Source: Mariniflexile sp. TRM1-10 (GTDB taxonomy: Bacteria; Bacteroidota; Bacteroidia; Flavobacteriales; Flavobacteriaceae). Taken from it: a stretch of DNA of 64,000 nucleotides. The stretch covers positions 2,712,001 to 2,776,000 of the forward strand of contig NZ_CP022985.1 of NCBI RefSeq assembly GCF_003425985.1, given 5' to 3'. Both the position numbers and the translations under genes were made by a program. The notes under the pieces were generated by a model. That model was not told where the DNA came from and did no database searches. It saw nothing but the letters and a program-made list of their open reading frames with translations. Shown here piece by piece: positions 25,044 through 35,268 of the stretch; the stretch's first letter is position 1, and each line of letters starts with the position of its first letter.

Positions 25044-27812
25044 ATGAAGAAAATCAATCAAAACATGAAATTTTTAATGATTTCTATCATGTTGGTGGTA
25101 ACATCACTAACATTAGAAGCCCAAACTAAAAAAACAGCCAGTGTTGAAGGTATTACCGAATACATGCTTGATAATGGGTTGAAAGTCTTGTTGTTTCCAG
25201 ACAATTCATCTCAAACCATCACCGTAAACATTACATATTTAGTAGGGTCTAGGCATGAAGGTTATGGAGAAAAAGGCATGGCTCATTTATTGGAACACAT
25301 GCTGTTTAAAGGCACACCGAACCATCCGGATGTACCTAAGGAGTTAACCGCTCGAGGGGCTAGACCCAATGGAACGACTTATTACGATCGAACCAATTAT
25401 TTTGAAACTTTTAATGCAAATGACGAAAATTTAGATTGGGCTTTAGATCTGGAGGCAGATAGGATGCTAAATTCATATGTGGCAAAAAAAGATTTAGAAT
25501 CGGAATTTTCAGTAGTTAGAAATGAATTTGAAAGCGGTGAAAACTCCCCATCAAGGGTATTAATGCAAAAGGTTATTGATGCAGCTTACATGTGGCATAA
25601 TTATGGAAATTCTACCATTGGTAATCGTTCTGATATTGAGCGTGTTCCTATTGAAAATCTACAAGCATTTTACAAAAAATATTACCGACCAGATAATGCT
25701 GTATTGATGGTGACAGGGAAATTTGAAACCGATAAAACTTTAGCTCTAATTGATAAAAAGTTTTCAGGGATTAAAAACCCTAGCATACCACTTCGAGATA
25801 TTCCAACTATTGAGCCAGCGCAAGATGGTGAAAAACGTGTAGCAGTTAGCCGAGTAGGCGATTTGCAAATTGTATCCACTTTATATCATATACCTGCTGG
25901 TTCTCATGAAGACTATGCAGCCATGGCAATTGCAGAAGAAATTTTAACCGACCAGCCTTCAGGAAGACTTTATAAAGCACTCGTTGATGGAAAGAAAGCT
26001 TCTTCGGTATGGTCTTACTCACCATTTACAAAAGAACCTTCGTTTTTGTATATTAATGTAGATGTGCCATCAGATAAATTAATAACTGAAGCTGAATCTA
26101 CATTGCTTTCTACACTAGATGCTTTTAAAGATGAACCGGTAACCGAAGAAGAAGTAAATAGGGCTAAAGCCAATTTATTGAAGCAATATGATCAAATAAG
26201 CAGGAATTCGGCGTATTTGGGTACTTATATGAGTGAATTTATTGGTGCAGGTGATTGGAGGTTGTCCTTTATTCATCGCGATAGAGTTGAAAGTATGACT
26301 GCTGATAAGGTTAACACAGCCATCCAACGTTACTTAATTAATACCAATAGAACCGTTGGAAATTTTATACCAAGCAAACAACCAATTAGAATAGAAATTG
26401 AACATACTGAAGGTATTGAAGCATTGGTTTCTAGCTATAAAGGAAAAGAAGGCTACGGAGCAGGTGAAGCTTTTGATGTGTCTTATGATAATATTCAAAG
26501 CAGATTAAATTCTGGGACCCTGCAAAAAACACCTATAGAGTATGGTTTTATTAAAAAAGATAATCGTGGTAAAACGGTAACACTATCCTTTACTTTTAGA
26601 AATGGAAATGTAAACGATTTTATGAACAAAGGTAAGGTGGCAAGCTATACGGCTAGAATGCTTAATAAAGGCACCCAGAACAATTCAAGACAGGACATTG
26701 AAGACAAATTAAGTGCTATAAAATCATCTATCTACTTTAATGGTTCCAATGGCCGTGTAACAGCAAACATAAATACAACTGAAGAGCATCTTATGGAAGC
26801 ATTAGCTTTAATGACCGATATGCTAAAGCACCCAAAATTTGATGCAGATGAACTCGATAAGCTTAAAACACAAGAATTGGCAGGCATTGAACAAAATAAA
26901 ACGGAGCCTCAGTTTTTGGCCAGCAAAAGGTTGTCGTTATTAAATCAAAAGTATAAAAAAGGACATCCGCTTTATGCTACAACCATAGAGGAAGATATCC
27001 AAGATATTAATGCTGTTACAGTTCAGTCCATTCAAGATTACTATAAAACGTTTTATGGCCTTTCAGATAGCGCTACTTTAATTGCCATAGGGAATATCGA
27101 CGAGCAGACATTGAAAAATTATTTTGAAACCGAATTTGCTGATTTTAAGTCGAACAAACCATATACACCTATAGCCGATAAATTTGCACCTAACAAGGTA
27201 GCTAATGAGCATATAAAAACACCAGATAAGAAAAATGCCATAAGTATAGGTGTTTTGCCGTTTGAAAGTAGCCAGGTTGATGAAGATTATGCTGCTTTAC
27301 AAATAGCAGGTGAAATTTTTGGTGGCGGTGTTTTAAGTTCCAGAATAACCACACGATTACGTCAACAAGATGGTGTTAGTTATGGGGCTGGTGGACAAGT
27401 TCGTGTTGATGCAGATAAAAATGACAAAAATTCATCGATGCTGGTCTATGCTATTTATGCACCAGAAAATGCAGCAAAAGTACAAACGGGCTTCAAAGAA
27501 GAAATAGAACGTTTTATAAAAGATGGAATTACCGAAGAAGAATTAAAAGTTGCCATTACCAGTTGGGTGCAAGGTGAGAATGTCTCTAGAGCAAAAGATA
27601 ATGAACTTTCCGGATTGATTAATAATAACTTGTATTATGATAGGGATATGATGTTTCACAAAGAAATTGAAGATAAAATAACAGCATTAACCGTTGCAGA
27701 TGTTAATAAAGTAATTAAAAAACACTTTAAAACTTTTGACAAATGGACTGTTGTTAGCGCAGGTGATTTTGTTGAGCATGAAATTAAAAACAAAGACGAA
27801 AAGGTAGATTAA
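25044..27812 (+). CDS. Two-domain M16 family zinc peptidase, secreted
   Basis: A 922-residue protein from the ATG at 25044; a second ATG at 25032 is also possible. A signal peptide (FLMISIMLVVTSLTLEAQ) is followed by two M16 units. The first carries the HxxEH zinc motif as HLLEH near residue 81, with NEFESGENSPSRV downstream supplying the later Glu. The second unit (about 470-920) has the VSYGAGGQVRV region but no HxxEH, as usual for M16B/C pairs. It probably degrades peptides in the periplasm. An IS110 element follows its 3' end. Confidence 0.92.
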   Translation: MKKINQNMKFLMISIMLVVTSLTLEAQTKKTASVEGITEYMLDNGLKVLLFPDNSSQTITVNITYLVGSRHEGYGEKGMAHLLEHMLFKGTPNHPDVPKELTARGARPNGTTYYDRTNYFETFNANDENLDWALDLEADRMLNSYVAKKDLESEFSVVRNEFESGENSPSRVLMQKVIDAAYMWHNYGNSTIGNRSDIERVPIENLQAFYKKYYRPDNAVLMVTGKFETDKTLALIDKKFSGIKNPSIPLRDIPTIEPAQDGEKRVAVSRVGDLQIVSTLYHIPAGSHEDYAAMAIAEEILTDQPSGRLYKALVDGKKASSVWSYSPFTKEPSFLYINVDVPSDKLITEAESTLLSTLDAFKDEPVTEEEVNRAKANLLKQYDQISRNSAYLGTYMSEFIGAGDWRLSFIHRDRVESMTADKVNTAIQRYLINTNRTVGNFIPSKQPIRIEIEHTEGIEALVSSYKGKEGYGAGEAFDVSYDNIQSRLNSGTLQKTPIEYGFIKKDNRGKTVTLSFTFRNGNVNDFMNKGKVASYTARMLNKGTQNNSRQDIEDKLSAIKSSIYFNGSNGRVTANINTTEEHLMEALALMTDMLKHPKFDADELDKLKTQELAGIEQNKTEPQFLASKRLSLLNQKYKKGHPLYATTIEEDIQDINAVTVQSIQDYYKTFYGLSDSATLIAIGNIDEQTLKNYFETEFADFKSNKPYTPIADKFAPNKVANEHIKTPDKKNAISIGVLPFESSQVDEDYAALQIAGEIFGGGVLSSRITTRLRQQDGVSYGAGGQVRVDADKNDKNSSMLVYAIYAPENAAKVQTGFKEEIERFIKDGITEEELKVAITSWVQGENVSRAKDNELSGLINNNLYYDRDMMFHKEIEDKITALTVADVNKVIKKHFKTFDKWTVVSAGDFVEHEIKNKDEKVD

Positions 27813-27889
27813 CTTTTTTCATTCCATGGCATAATGTGGGTTTAATGAGGCTGTATAAAAAGTCCTTTAAATTTAGTTTGTCAGGTTGA

Positions 27890-28116
27890 GACTTTTGTTA
27901 AAGTTTTTAACTAGCGAATGCGATGACGTATTTTGTGCAAGTTTAACAAAAAGTCACAATATTTCCGAGGCACAGCGTAGTGTTTATATACCTGTGGTTG
28001 AGTATGGTTTTCAGAAAATAGGGGTAGCGATTATGGTGCTTATTTATAATAATGCCCGAATGGTAGTCTAGCAAGCATAAAAATTTTCTGGGTGTGATTT
28101 TAAAAAATAATGTAGG
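27890..28116 (+). ncRNA. Candidate bridge-RNA region upstream of the IS110 transposase
   Basis: About 230 bp of non-coding DNA before the transposase ATG. It has the hairpin at 27890-27955 and a pairing CAGAAAAT (28013-28020) with ATTTTCTG (28084-28091). IS110-group elements encode a structured bridge RNA in this position that recognises target and donor DNA. The location is right, but no bridge-RNA loops were identified, so this is a hypothesis. The 61-codon ORF here is not considered real. Confidence 0.3.
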
Positions 28117-29424
28117 ATGAAAAAAATCAGGAAAAACGCAGGAGGGATCGATATCGGAGCCAAAAAAATCTTCATAGGTCTTGAAGATAAGGAGGTTCGC
28201 AGTTTTGATACCTTCACATCAGATCTGGAACAGGCGGTATCTTACTTAGAGGAAAACAATGTAACCTCAGTGGCCATGGAAGCCACGGGAGTGTATTGGG
28301 TCATCCTCTATGATATATTGAAGGCAAGAGGCATCGATGTATGGTTGGTGGATGGCAGGAGCACAAAACAAGTTCCAGGCAGAAAGACCGATGTAAAGGA
28401 CTGTCAATGGATACAGCAATTGCACAGCTATGGTTTGTTGAACCGTTGTTTTGTTGCAGATGAACTGGTACATGAACTAAGGAGCTATCAACGCCTGCGC
28501 GAAGATCACATCCGTAGTGCTGCTATGCATATTAACCATATGCAAAAAGCACTGACCCTGATGAACGTTCGGCTAAAAGAAGTTCTGGACCAAGTTCACG
28601 GGGTAAGTGGATTGAAAATAATCAGGGCGATCTTAAAGGGCGAAAGGGATCCCGGGGTTTTGGTAAAGCTATGCCATGGGAGTGTGTTGAAAACAAAAAA
28701 GGAACTGATCCTTAAATCCTTGAAAGGGCACTACAATGAAGCAGGGCTATTTGCTTTGGGCCAAGCAGTGGTGTGCTATGATTTTTATCAACAACAAATT
28801 GCCGGTTGTGATCTGAAAATGGAAGAAGTCCTTAAAAAGATGGGGGCAAACCGGCCTAAAGTATCAAATAAGGCAACTCCACGAAAAAACGTGAGGCACC
28901 ACAAACCAAATATAGAAGGAATGGACCGTTATCTATTGCAAATATTTGAAGGCAAAGATGCTACGGTCCTACCCGGTATAACAGATTATAATTGGATGCA
29001 GCTCCTATCGGAAATAGGGACTGATTTACATAAATGGAAAACAGAAAAGCATTTTACTTCCTGGTTGGGACTGGCGCCAAAACAGCACCATTCGGGCAAG
29101 ATGAAAAAAAACTATAAGGCTAAAGGACAACCAAAGGCCGGCCTGATATTTAAGCAAGCGGCCACGAGCCTGCTCAACAGCAAGAAAATTGCATTGGGTG
29201 CTTTTGGCAGAAAGATAAGGGCAAAGAAAGGGGCATCACCGGCAATAAAGGCAATGGCAAGAAAACTGGCAGAGCTCTATTGGAAGCTATTTGTTAAAGG
29301 ACTGTCATATGTAGAGAAGGGAATCAAAGATTATGAGGAGAAGATCTTGTTTAATAAACAAAAGAACATTATGAAAATGGCAAGAGAACTTGGTTTGTCA
29401 ATTAGCTATAAAACAGCGGTTTAG
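28117..29424 (+). CDS. IS110-family transposase (DEDD recombinase)
   Basis: A 435-residue protein. The N-terminal RuvC-like DEDD domain has GGIDIGAKK (Asp12), VAMEATGVYW (Glu55), and GRKTDVKDCQWIQ (Asp92 and Asp95). The C-terminal Transposase_20 domain has LPGITDYNWMQLLSEIG and GLAPKQHHSGKMKK with the catalytic Ser327. The full set of catalytic residues and the intact frame suggest a working enzyme. Codon and base use (more G and C) looks different from the surrounding AT-rich genes, consistent with recent arrival. Confidence 0.93.
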   Translation: MKKIRKNAGGIDIGAKKIFIGLEDKEVRSFDTFTSDLEQAVSYLEENNVTSVAMEATGVYWVILYDILKARGIDVWLVDGRSTKQVPGRKTDVKDCQWIQQLHSYGLLNRCFVADELVHELRSYQRLREDHIRSAAMHINHMQKALTLMNVRLKEVLDQVHGVSGLKIIRAILKGERDPGVLVKLCHGSVLKTKKELILKSLKGHYNEAGLFALGQAVVCYDFYQQQIAGCDLKMEEVLKKMGANRPKVSNKATPRKNVRHHKPNIEGMDRYLLQIFEGKDATVLPGITDYNWMQLLSEIGTDLHKWKTEKHFTSWLGLAPKQHHSGKMKKNYKAKGQPKAGLIFKQAATSLLNSKKIALGAFGRKIRAKKGASPAIKAMARKLAELYWKLFVKGLSYVEKGIKDYEEKILFNKQKNIMKMARELGLSISYKTAV

Positions 29425-29532
29425 CAAATACGTCAATGGTAGCTTGTCGAAACCGATATTGATTACCAGTAAGTTAAAATATTTCGACAAGCTTAATATG
29501 ACATGGAACTAGACTTTTTATACAGCCCCATT

Positions 29533-31728
29533 TTATTTAGCCTCTATTAAAATCTCTAAAATATCAATGGCTGCATCACTAATTTTGGTACCTGGGCCAA
29601 ATATGGCTGTGGCACCTGCATCTAGTAAAAATGGGTAGTCTTGTTTTGGTATGACACCACCAACAATAACCATAATATCATGGCGACCATATTTTTTAAG
29701 TTCCCCAATAACTTGAGGTACAAGTGTTTTGTGTCCTGCTGCTTGCGATGAAATACCTAGAATATGCACATCATTTTCGATGGCTTGTTTTGCGACTTCT
29801 TGTGGTGTTTGAAAAAGGGGACCAATATCGACATCAAAACCGACATCGGCATAACCTGTAGCAACTATTTTAGCACCACGGTCATGACCGTCTTGTCCCA
29901 TTTTAGCAATCATAATACGGGGTCTTCGCCCTTCTTGTTTGGCGAAAATATCGGCTAATTCTTGTGCCTTTTTAAACGAGGCGTCATTTTTTATTTCTTT
30001 GCTATACACACCAGAAAACGATTTTATTTCAGCTTTATAACGTCCAAATACCACTTCAAGTGCGTCACTAATTTCTCCTAATGTGGCACGTTCTCGAGCT
30101 GCTTCAACAGCTAAAACTAATAAATTCTCATTCTCACGACGTTGGGAATCTTTTAGTTTAGATGTAAAATCTTGCCCAGATTTATTATTCAAATTTACAT
30201 AAAATTTAGCCGCTTCTGTTAATTTTGATAAGGCTATGTTTACCTTTTCAGAATTTCTTTCAGCTTTAATGGTGTTTAAACGCTCAATTTGTTGTCTGCG
30301 TACCGTTTCATTATCAACTTCAAGTGTTACTATGGGGTCTTCTTTACTAAGTTTAAACTTATTGACGCCCACAATGATATCTTGATTGGAGTCAATACGT
30401 GCTTGTTTTTTTGTTGCTGCTTGTTCAATACGCATTTTGGGAATGCCTGCTTCAATAGCTTTGGTCATACCACCAAGTGCTTCAACTTCTTCAATAAGTG
30501 CCCATGCTTTTTGGGCAATATCATGGGTTAATTTTTCAACATAAAAACTGCCCGCCCAGGGGTCGACCGTTTTTGTGATTTTAGTCTCTTCTTGTAAAAA
30601 AAGTTGTGTGTTTCTGGCAATTCGTGCCGAAAAATCGGTTGGTAACGCAATGGCTTCGTCTAGAGCGTTGGTGTGTAAACTTTGCGTGCCGCCAAAAGCA
30701 GCTGCAGCGGCTTCAATAGTGGTTCTGGCTATATTATTAAAAGGGTCTTGTTCTGTTAAACTCCAACCAGAGGTTTGGCAATGTGTTCTTAAAACTAACG
30801 ATTTTTCGTTTTTAGGATGAAATTGTTTTACCAATTTTGCCCATAGCATGCGTGCAGCCCGCATTTTGGAAATTTCCATAAAATGATTCATGCCAATGGC
30901 CCAAAAGAACGAAAGGCGAGGGGCGAACATGTCTATATCCATGCCAGCGTCTAACCCTTTTCTTATATATTCTAAGCCATCAGCCAATGTGTATGCCAAT
31001 TCAATATCGCAAGTGGCACCAGCTTCTTGCATATGATATCCCGAAATACTGATGCTATTGAATTTTGGCATATTTTTACTAGTGTATTCAAAAATATCCG
31101 ATATGATTTTCATGGATGGTTTAGGTGGGTAGATATAGGTGTTACGCACCATAAACTCTTTTAAAATATCATTTTGAATGGTGCCGGAAAGTTGTTCTGT
31201 TTTAACGTCTTGTTCTTGTGCTGCCACTATATAGAATGCCATAATGGGCAAAACAGCGCCATTCATGGTCATGGAGACACTCATTTTATCGAGTGGAATT
31301 TGGTCGAAAAGCCGTTTCATGTCTTCCACCGAATCTATGGCTACACCTGCTTTTCCAACATCGCCCGTAACACGCTCATGATCGCTATCGTAACCCCTGT
31401 GTGTTGCTAAATCGAAGGCTACCGAAAGTCCTTTTTGTCCTGCTCCCAAGTTGCGTCTGTAAAAAGCATTGCTATCTTCAGCAGTTGAAAACCCTGCGTA
31501 TTGCCTAATAGTCCATGGTTTTTGAACATACATGGTACTGTACGGTCCGCGAAGGTTTGGGGTTATGCCAGCAGCAAAGTTGAGGTGTTCTAAATTTTCA
31601 ATGTCTTGTTTTGAATAAGTTGATTTTATGTCAATCCCTTCAGCTGTAACAAAAGTTTCAGAAGCTTCTGATTTTGGTTTCCCGATTTCGGTCTTTAGAT
31701 TAATATGCTGAAGATTTTTTCTAGACAT
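29533..31728 (-). CDS. mutB: Methylmalonyl-CoA mutase, large (catalytic) subunit
   Basis: A 731-residue B12-dependent enzyme that converts succinyl-CoA and methylmalonyl-CoA. The N-terminal TIM-barrel domain has [21 protein letters not shown] and [11 protein letters not shown]. The C-terminal cobalamin domain carries the lower-ligand motif as GQDGHDRG near residue 615, then GISSQAAGH and VGGVIP. It works as a heterodimer with the small subunit encoded upstream. An IS110 element lies just downstream. Confidence 0.96.
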   Translation of the reverse strand: MSRKNLQHINLKTEIGKPKSEASETFVTAEGIDIKSTYSKQDIENLEHLNFAAGITPNLRGPYSTMYVQKPWTIRQYAGFSTAEDSNAFYRRNLGAGQKGLSVAFDLATHRGYDSDHERVTGDVGKAGVAIDSVEDMKRLFDQIPLDKMSVSMTMNGAVLPIMAFYIVAAQEQDVKTEQLSGTIQNDILKEFMVRNTYIYPPKPSMKIISDIFEYTSKNMPKFNSISISGYHMQEAGATCDIELAYTLADGLEYIRKGLDAGMDIDMFAPRLSFFWAIGMNHFMEISKMRAARMLWAKLVKQFHPKNEKSLVLRTHCQTSGWSLTEQDPFNNIARTTIEAAAAAFGGTQSLHTNALDEAIALPTDFSARIARNTQLFLQEETKITKTVDPWAGSFYVEKLTHDIAQKAWALIEEVEALGGMTKAIEAGIPKMRIEQAATKKQARIDSNQDIIVGVNKFKLSKEDPIVTLEVDNETVRRQQIERLNTIKAERNSEKVNIALSKLTEAAKFYVNLNNKSGQDFTSKLKDSQRRENENLLVLAVEAARERATLGEISDALEVVFGRYKAEIKSFSGVYSKEIKNDASFKKAQELADIFAKQEGRRPRIMIAKMGQDGHDRGAKIVATGYADVGFDVDIGPLFQTPQEVAKQAIENDVHILGISSQAAGHKTLVPQVIGELKKYGRHDIMVIVGGVIPKQDYPFLLDAGATAIFGPGTKISDAAIDILEILIEAK

Positions 31729-32372
31729 TATAATATCATTTTTTGTAAAAACGGGTCGAAATTCACATCAAAACCTGTTAATAATTGTATGTAAATAGTT
31801 TTGCTATTTGCAGATACGATGTATGATGAATTGAAACTTGTGAGTTGTTTTTTTTTGTTTTCGATTTTATGGATTGCCTTAAAAATTTGAGTACAGGCAT
31901 TGGCACTGTATTTTGCGGTGATTTTGGTAAATTCTAAATCGGTTGTTCTTGAAATTTTATCGTTATTCATGGAAATCATGCCTAAAATATACTGCGCGTC
32001 ACCTTTGTGCATTGGCATATACGGCATGGTGTTAATGGTGTAGGTGGAACGGGTTTCTTCATCAAAAAAGATATGAAAATTGCCTTCCATATTGCGTAAA
32101 AACTCCAGGCGTTTTATTTCCAGTTCGTAATTTTTTTTACTCGCTAAAGAGTCTAAAAGCTTTTCGTATCCAGCTCTTGAATATTTTTTAAAAGTGTCTG
32201 GTAAATAAATTTTTATTTGGTCTTCGGTTAAAAAATGATATTTACCTCGAACGTCTTCAATATCGCTAACTTCTATCCAGCTTTTAACGTCTTTGGCTAT
32301 GCTTAAACAGGATGTATTGCACAGAGATAAAAAACTAAAAACTAAAAATAATATGAAGCTGTTTCTATTCAT
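31728..32372 (-). CDS. Hypothetical exported protein between the mutase subunits
   Basis: A 214-residue protein with a signal sequence ([17 protein letters not shown]) that may be of lipoprotein type, although the -3 residue is not a typical Leu. The rest is soluble, with no domain I recognise. Its start overlaps mutA by 8 bp and its stop overlaps the mutB start by 1 bp, so all three are co-translated. It has no obvious link to methylmalonyl-CoA; the tight overlap suggests a conserved arrangement. Confidence 0.75.
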   Translation of the reverse strand: MNRNSFILFLVFSFLSLCNTSCLSIAKDVKSWIEVSDIEDVRGKYHFLTEDQIKIYLPDTFKKYSRAGYEKLLDSLASKKNYELEIKRLEFLRNMEGNFHIFFDEETRSTYTINTMPYMPMHKGDAQYILGMISMNNDKISRTTDLEFTKITAKYSANACTQIFKAIHKIENKKKQLTSFNSSYIVSANSKTIYIQLLTGFDVNFDPFLQKMIL

Positions 32373-33753
32373 TCTTTAATCGTTTTTGTTCTAATGTTTC
32401 GGCTAATCGTTTTTCAATAATAGGTTCTATAAGGGTTTTTCTTTGATGTGTTTTTACAAACGGATAAAGTTCTAACTCGTTTTTCATGACGTCATTAGGA
32501 TTTGGGTGTTTGTTTGTACCTAATAAAATAGTTTCACCAGTATCAAACTGTTGCTGTTCTTTGGTGGCACTTTCTTTTATTTTTCGTTGAATGGTACCTT
32601 CTTTTAATTGTTTTAAAAAACCACCATTAGCTTCGATGTCCTTAAATAGAGTTAAGGCTTTTTCTGCAAGTTGGCTGGTCAAAGATTCTATGTAATAAGC
32701 CCCATCAGATGGATTGTTTACCTTATCAAAATAGCTTTCGTGCTTTAAAATTAAAAGCTGGTTACGAGCCATTCGTTCGCTAAACGTATTGGCTTTTTTA
32801 TATATGGCATCATAAGGCAAATTGCAAATAGTATTGGCACCACCAAGTATGGCACTCATACATTCGGTAGTGCTCCGTAATAAATTGGTATTGTAATCGT
32901 ATATGGTTTTGTTTCGTTTTGTAGGTGTTGCCGTGATGTGGCAATGGCTGTTTATGTCGTATTCTGAGGCTAGTGTATTCCAAAGCACTCTTAAGGCACG
33001 CAATTTGGCGATTTCAAAAAAGTAGTTTGAACCTATCGAAACTTCAAAGGTGATTTGAAAAGTTTGTTTGGTTTCTGTGTTAAAATCACTATCAATGGCA
33101 TTTAAGTATTCATTGGCATGTGCAAGTGCGTAAGCCAATTGCTGTACCATGTTGGCGCCAGCATTTTGGTATAAGGTAGCATCGATTTTAAAAGACTTGG
33201 TTTGCTTGATTATTGATTTAAATTCAGTGAAATCGCTGTTTATAGTGTGAAACCAATTGCCTGTTCTGGCAAGATTTCCTATGATGTCTGTTTGAATTTG
33301 GATGTCGTTTTTAAAAGAAGCCTTTTGATTGTGCTCAAGTTGCCATGCGTTTAGCTTCTTGATATATGTTTCAGAAAGAAATTGGAATTCTAAAAAAACA
33401 GGAATGCCATCAAGGTTTTCCAATAAATCTTTAATTGAAATATCTTGATTGGGTATGATAAATTTGATGCTTTCTGCGCCTCGTTGAATGGCTTTAATGG
33501 CTTTTTGGTTCGATTTTTCAACATTAGCAACAAAAATAGTTTGGCAAATTTGCCATGGTGTTGCTTTGGTGTTGGGAACTTCTGGGATGGCTTTTAAATC
33601 TTCTAAATTGTAAAATGGTTTTACCGAAATATCTTCGTTACTTTTCCAAATAAGCGTTTCGTTATAATCAGCACCGTTTAAATCGAACTGGATTTTTTGT
33701 TTCCACTGTTTAGCTGAAACCGAATCGAATTCATCAAACAAACCATCAATCAT
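32365..33753 (-). CDS. mutA: Methylmalonyl-CoA mutase, small subunit
   Basis: A 462-residue protein with the mutase barrel fold but no cobalamin-binding C-terminal domain, which identifies the small subunit of the heterodimer. Landmarks include KQWKQKIQFDLNGADYNETLIW near the start, ATPWQICQ, LRALRVLW, and PSDGAYYIESLTSQLAEKA. It stabilises the catalytic subunit. It overlaps the FtsB-like gene upstream and the exported protein downstream by 8 bp each. Confidence 0.92.
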   Translation of the reverse strand: MIDGLFDEFDSVSAKQWKQKIQFDLNGADYNETLIWKSNEDISVKPFYNLEDLKAIPEVPNTKATPWQICQTIFVANVEKSNQKAIKAIQRGAESIKFIIPNQDISIKDLLENLDGIPVFLEFQFLSETYIKKLNAWQLEHNQKASFKNDIQIQTDIIGNLARTGNWFHTINSDFTEFKSIIKQTKSFKIDATLYQNAGANMVQQLAYALAHANEYLNAIDSDFNTETKQTFQITFEVSIGSNYFFEIAKLRALRVLWNTLASEYDINSHCHITATPTKRNKTIYDYNTNLLRSTTECMSAILGGANTICNLPYDAIYKKANTFSERMARNQLLILKHESYFDKVNNPSDGAYYIESLTSQLAEKALTLFKDIEANGGFLKQLKEGTIQRKIKESATKEQQQFDTGETILLGTNKHPNPNDVMKNELELYPFVKTHQRKTLIEPIIEKRLAETLEQKRLKNE

Positions 33754-34069
33754 TTTCTTTAGTTTTTAGGCTATCTTCATATTCAATGATGTAAATTTCC
33801 TCATTATCACGTTTCATATAATATTCTTCACGAGCAAATTTTTCTAAACCTTCTTTGGTGCTTAGTGTTTTGATAGCTTTATTATCTTTTTCAATTTCTT
33901 TTTTATAGTATTCTTTTTCGCTTTCCAAAGCATCAATATCGGTATTTAATTCATGATGGATTAACCACGAATTGGCGTCGAAAAAAAGCATCCAAACTAT
34001 AAATACTGCTAAAATGAGTATGAATATGTTTTTAAACGGTTTGAATATTTTATGCTTAAAAAAAGTCAT
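33746..34069 (-). CDS. FtsB/DivIC-type septum formation initiator protein
   Basis: A 107-residue bitopic protein with a short cytoplasmic start, one membrane segment (IFILILAVFIVWMLFF), and an extracytoplasmic coiled coil (about residues 40-66). It then has KEGLEKFAREEYYMKRDNEEIYII, the FtsB/DivIC signature near the C-terminus. These proteins link early and late divisome parts. It lies between udk and mutA with 2 bp and an 8 bp overlap, so one operon. Confidence 0.88.
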   Translation of the reverse strand: MTFFKHKIFKPFKNIFILILAVFIVWMLFFDANSWLIHHELNTDIDALESEKEYYKKEIEKDNKAIKTLSTKEGLEKFAREEYYMKRDNEEIYIIEYEDSLKTKEND

Positions 34070-34071
34070 AT

Positions 34072-34677
34072 TTATAGCTTGTTATTAATAATGGTGCGAA
34101 CAATATCAACCGCTACCGTGTTGTATTTGTTATTTGGTATAATAATGTCTGCGTACTCTTTCATAGGTTCAATAAACTGGTCGTGCATGGGTTTTAATGT
34201 GGTTTGATAGCGTGTTAACACTTCGTCTAAATCTCTTCCACGTTCAGAAATATCACGTTTTAATCGGCGTATTAAGCGTTCGTCACTATCGGCATGCACA
34301 AATATTTTAATATCGAACATATCCCGTAACGTTGGATGTGTTAAAATTAATATGCCTTCAACAATCATTACTTTTCTTGGGTGCGTTAAAATAGTATCGC
34401 CTGTTCTATTATGTTTAACGAAAGAATACACGGGTTGGTGTATTGGAATGTTGTTTTTTAAATCTTTAAGATGGTTTTCCAAAAGCTCAAAATCTATAGA
34501 TCGGGGATGGTCGAAATTTATTTTGATGCGCTCTTCGTAACTTAAATACGTGGTGTCTTTATAATAAGAATCTTGTGAGATAACACCAACCTCGCCTTCA
34601 GGAAGTTCGTTAAGTATTTGATTTACAACAGTTGTTTTGCCACAACCCGTTCCGCCAGCAATTCCTATAATAAGCAT
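34072..34677 (-). CDS. udk: Uridine kinase
   Basis: A 201-residue P-loop kinase that phosphorylates uridine and cytidine in pyrimidine salvage. The Walker A motif GGTGCGKTT is at residues 8-16. SQDSYYKD, FDHPRSIDFELL and the arginine-rich lid RRLKRDISERGRD are typical. It starts the udk-ftsB-mutA-(exported protein)-mutB operon. Confidence 0.95.
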   Translation of the reverse strand: MLIIGIAGGTGCGKTTVVNQILNELPEGEVGVISQDSYYKDTTYLSYEERIKINFDHPRSIDFELLENHLKDLKNNIPIHQPVYSFVKHNRTGDTILTHPRKVMIVEGILILTHPTLRDMFDIKIFVHADSDERLIRRLKRDISERGRDLDEVLTRYQTTLKPMHDQFIEPMKEYADIIIPNNKYNTVAVDIVRTIINNKL

Positions 34678-34741
34678 GAATAGTTTGATTAATTAGGTCT
34701 TACAAAGTTAGTTAAATGTAAATCAATTACTGTGTCTTATT

Positions 34742-35143
34742 TTATTTTTTGATTTTTGAAACCTCTGCTTTGGTTACTATGTTGTCGTTTTTATTGCCCC
34801 AACTATTGCTGATGTAATTCATAACATCGGCAATTTCATCATCACTTAAGCCTAAAGGCGTCATAACATTGTTGTACTTCTTTCCATTAACAACAATTTC
34901 ACCATTCATTCCAAATTTAATGCCTTTAATGCTAGCTTCCCTGTTTTTAAGCAGGTAATCTGAATTGGCAAGTGGCGGATAGACTCTTTCAACACCTTTC
35001 CCATTAGGTAAATGGCAGGATACACAAAAATCGGTGTAGATTTCTTCACCGCGTTCCATGCTTGCTTTTAAAGTGTTGGTTTGCGAATTGCTTGTAAAAA
35101 TAACTGAAAGTGTAGCGAATAAACTTAACAGGAATAATTTCAT
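34742..35143 (-). CDS. Secreted c-type cytochrome
   Basis: A 133-residue protein with a signal peptide (LFATLSVIFTSNSQ) and one class I cytochrome c domain. The heme site is CVSCH at 40-44, and the axial Met is in YNNVMTPLG. LPNGKGVERVYPPLANSDYL is the usual loop. Its placement after a PQQ-type dehydrogenase gene suggests it accepts electrons from that enzyme in the periplasm. Confidence 0.92.
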   Translation of the reverse strand: MKLFLLSLFATLSVIFTSNSQTNTLKASMERGEEIYTDFCVSCHLPNGKGVERVYPPLANSDYLLKNREASIKGIKFGMNGEIVVNGKKYNNVMTPLGLSDDEIADVMNYISNSWGNKNDNIVTKAEVSKIKK

Positions 35144-35268
35144 ATATAAATATTTATTGTTTTTTAAAAATTATATGGACACGAGCGATAGCTAACTGGC
35201 GAAGCAATCGCTTTGTTTTTCATTGGTACTTGGGTTTCCGAATCATGGCGATTTCATACTATTTGTTT

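Larger units (their letters stand above)
27849..29527. mobile_element. IS110-family element with flanking inverted repeats
   Basis: A perfect 16 bp inverted repeat GGCTGTATAAAAAGTC (27849-27864 and 29512-29527) brackets an IS110-type transposase. Inside are a hairpin at 27890-27955 (GACTTTTGTTAAA / TTTAACAAAAAGTC), a 10 bp inverted repeat AAATACGTCA (27924-27933 and 29426-29435), and a 12 bp stem AGCTTGTCGAAA at 29441-29493. IS110 elements usually lack outer terminal repeats, so the 16 bp repeat may belong to a host repeat that received the insertion. The true element ends are not settled. Confidence 0.65.

Noticed and set aside
27886-28071. 61-codon ORF upstream of the IS110 transposase
   Set aside because: It lies in the element's structured non-coding region and lacks protein features; a regulatory or RNA role is more likely.
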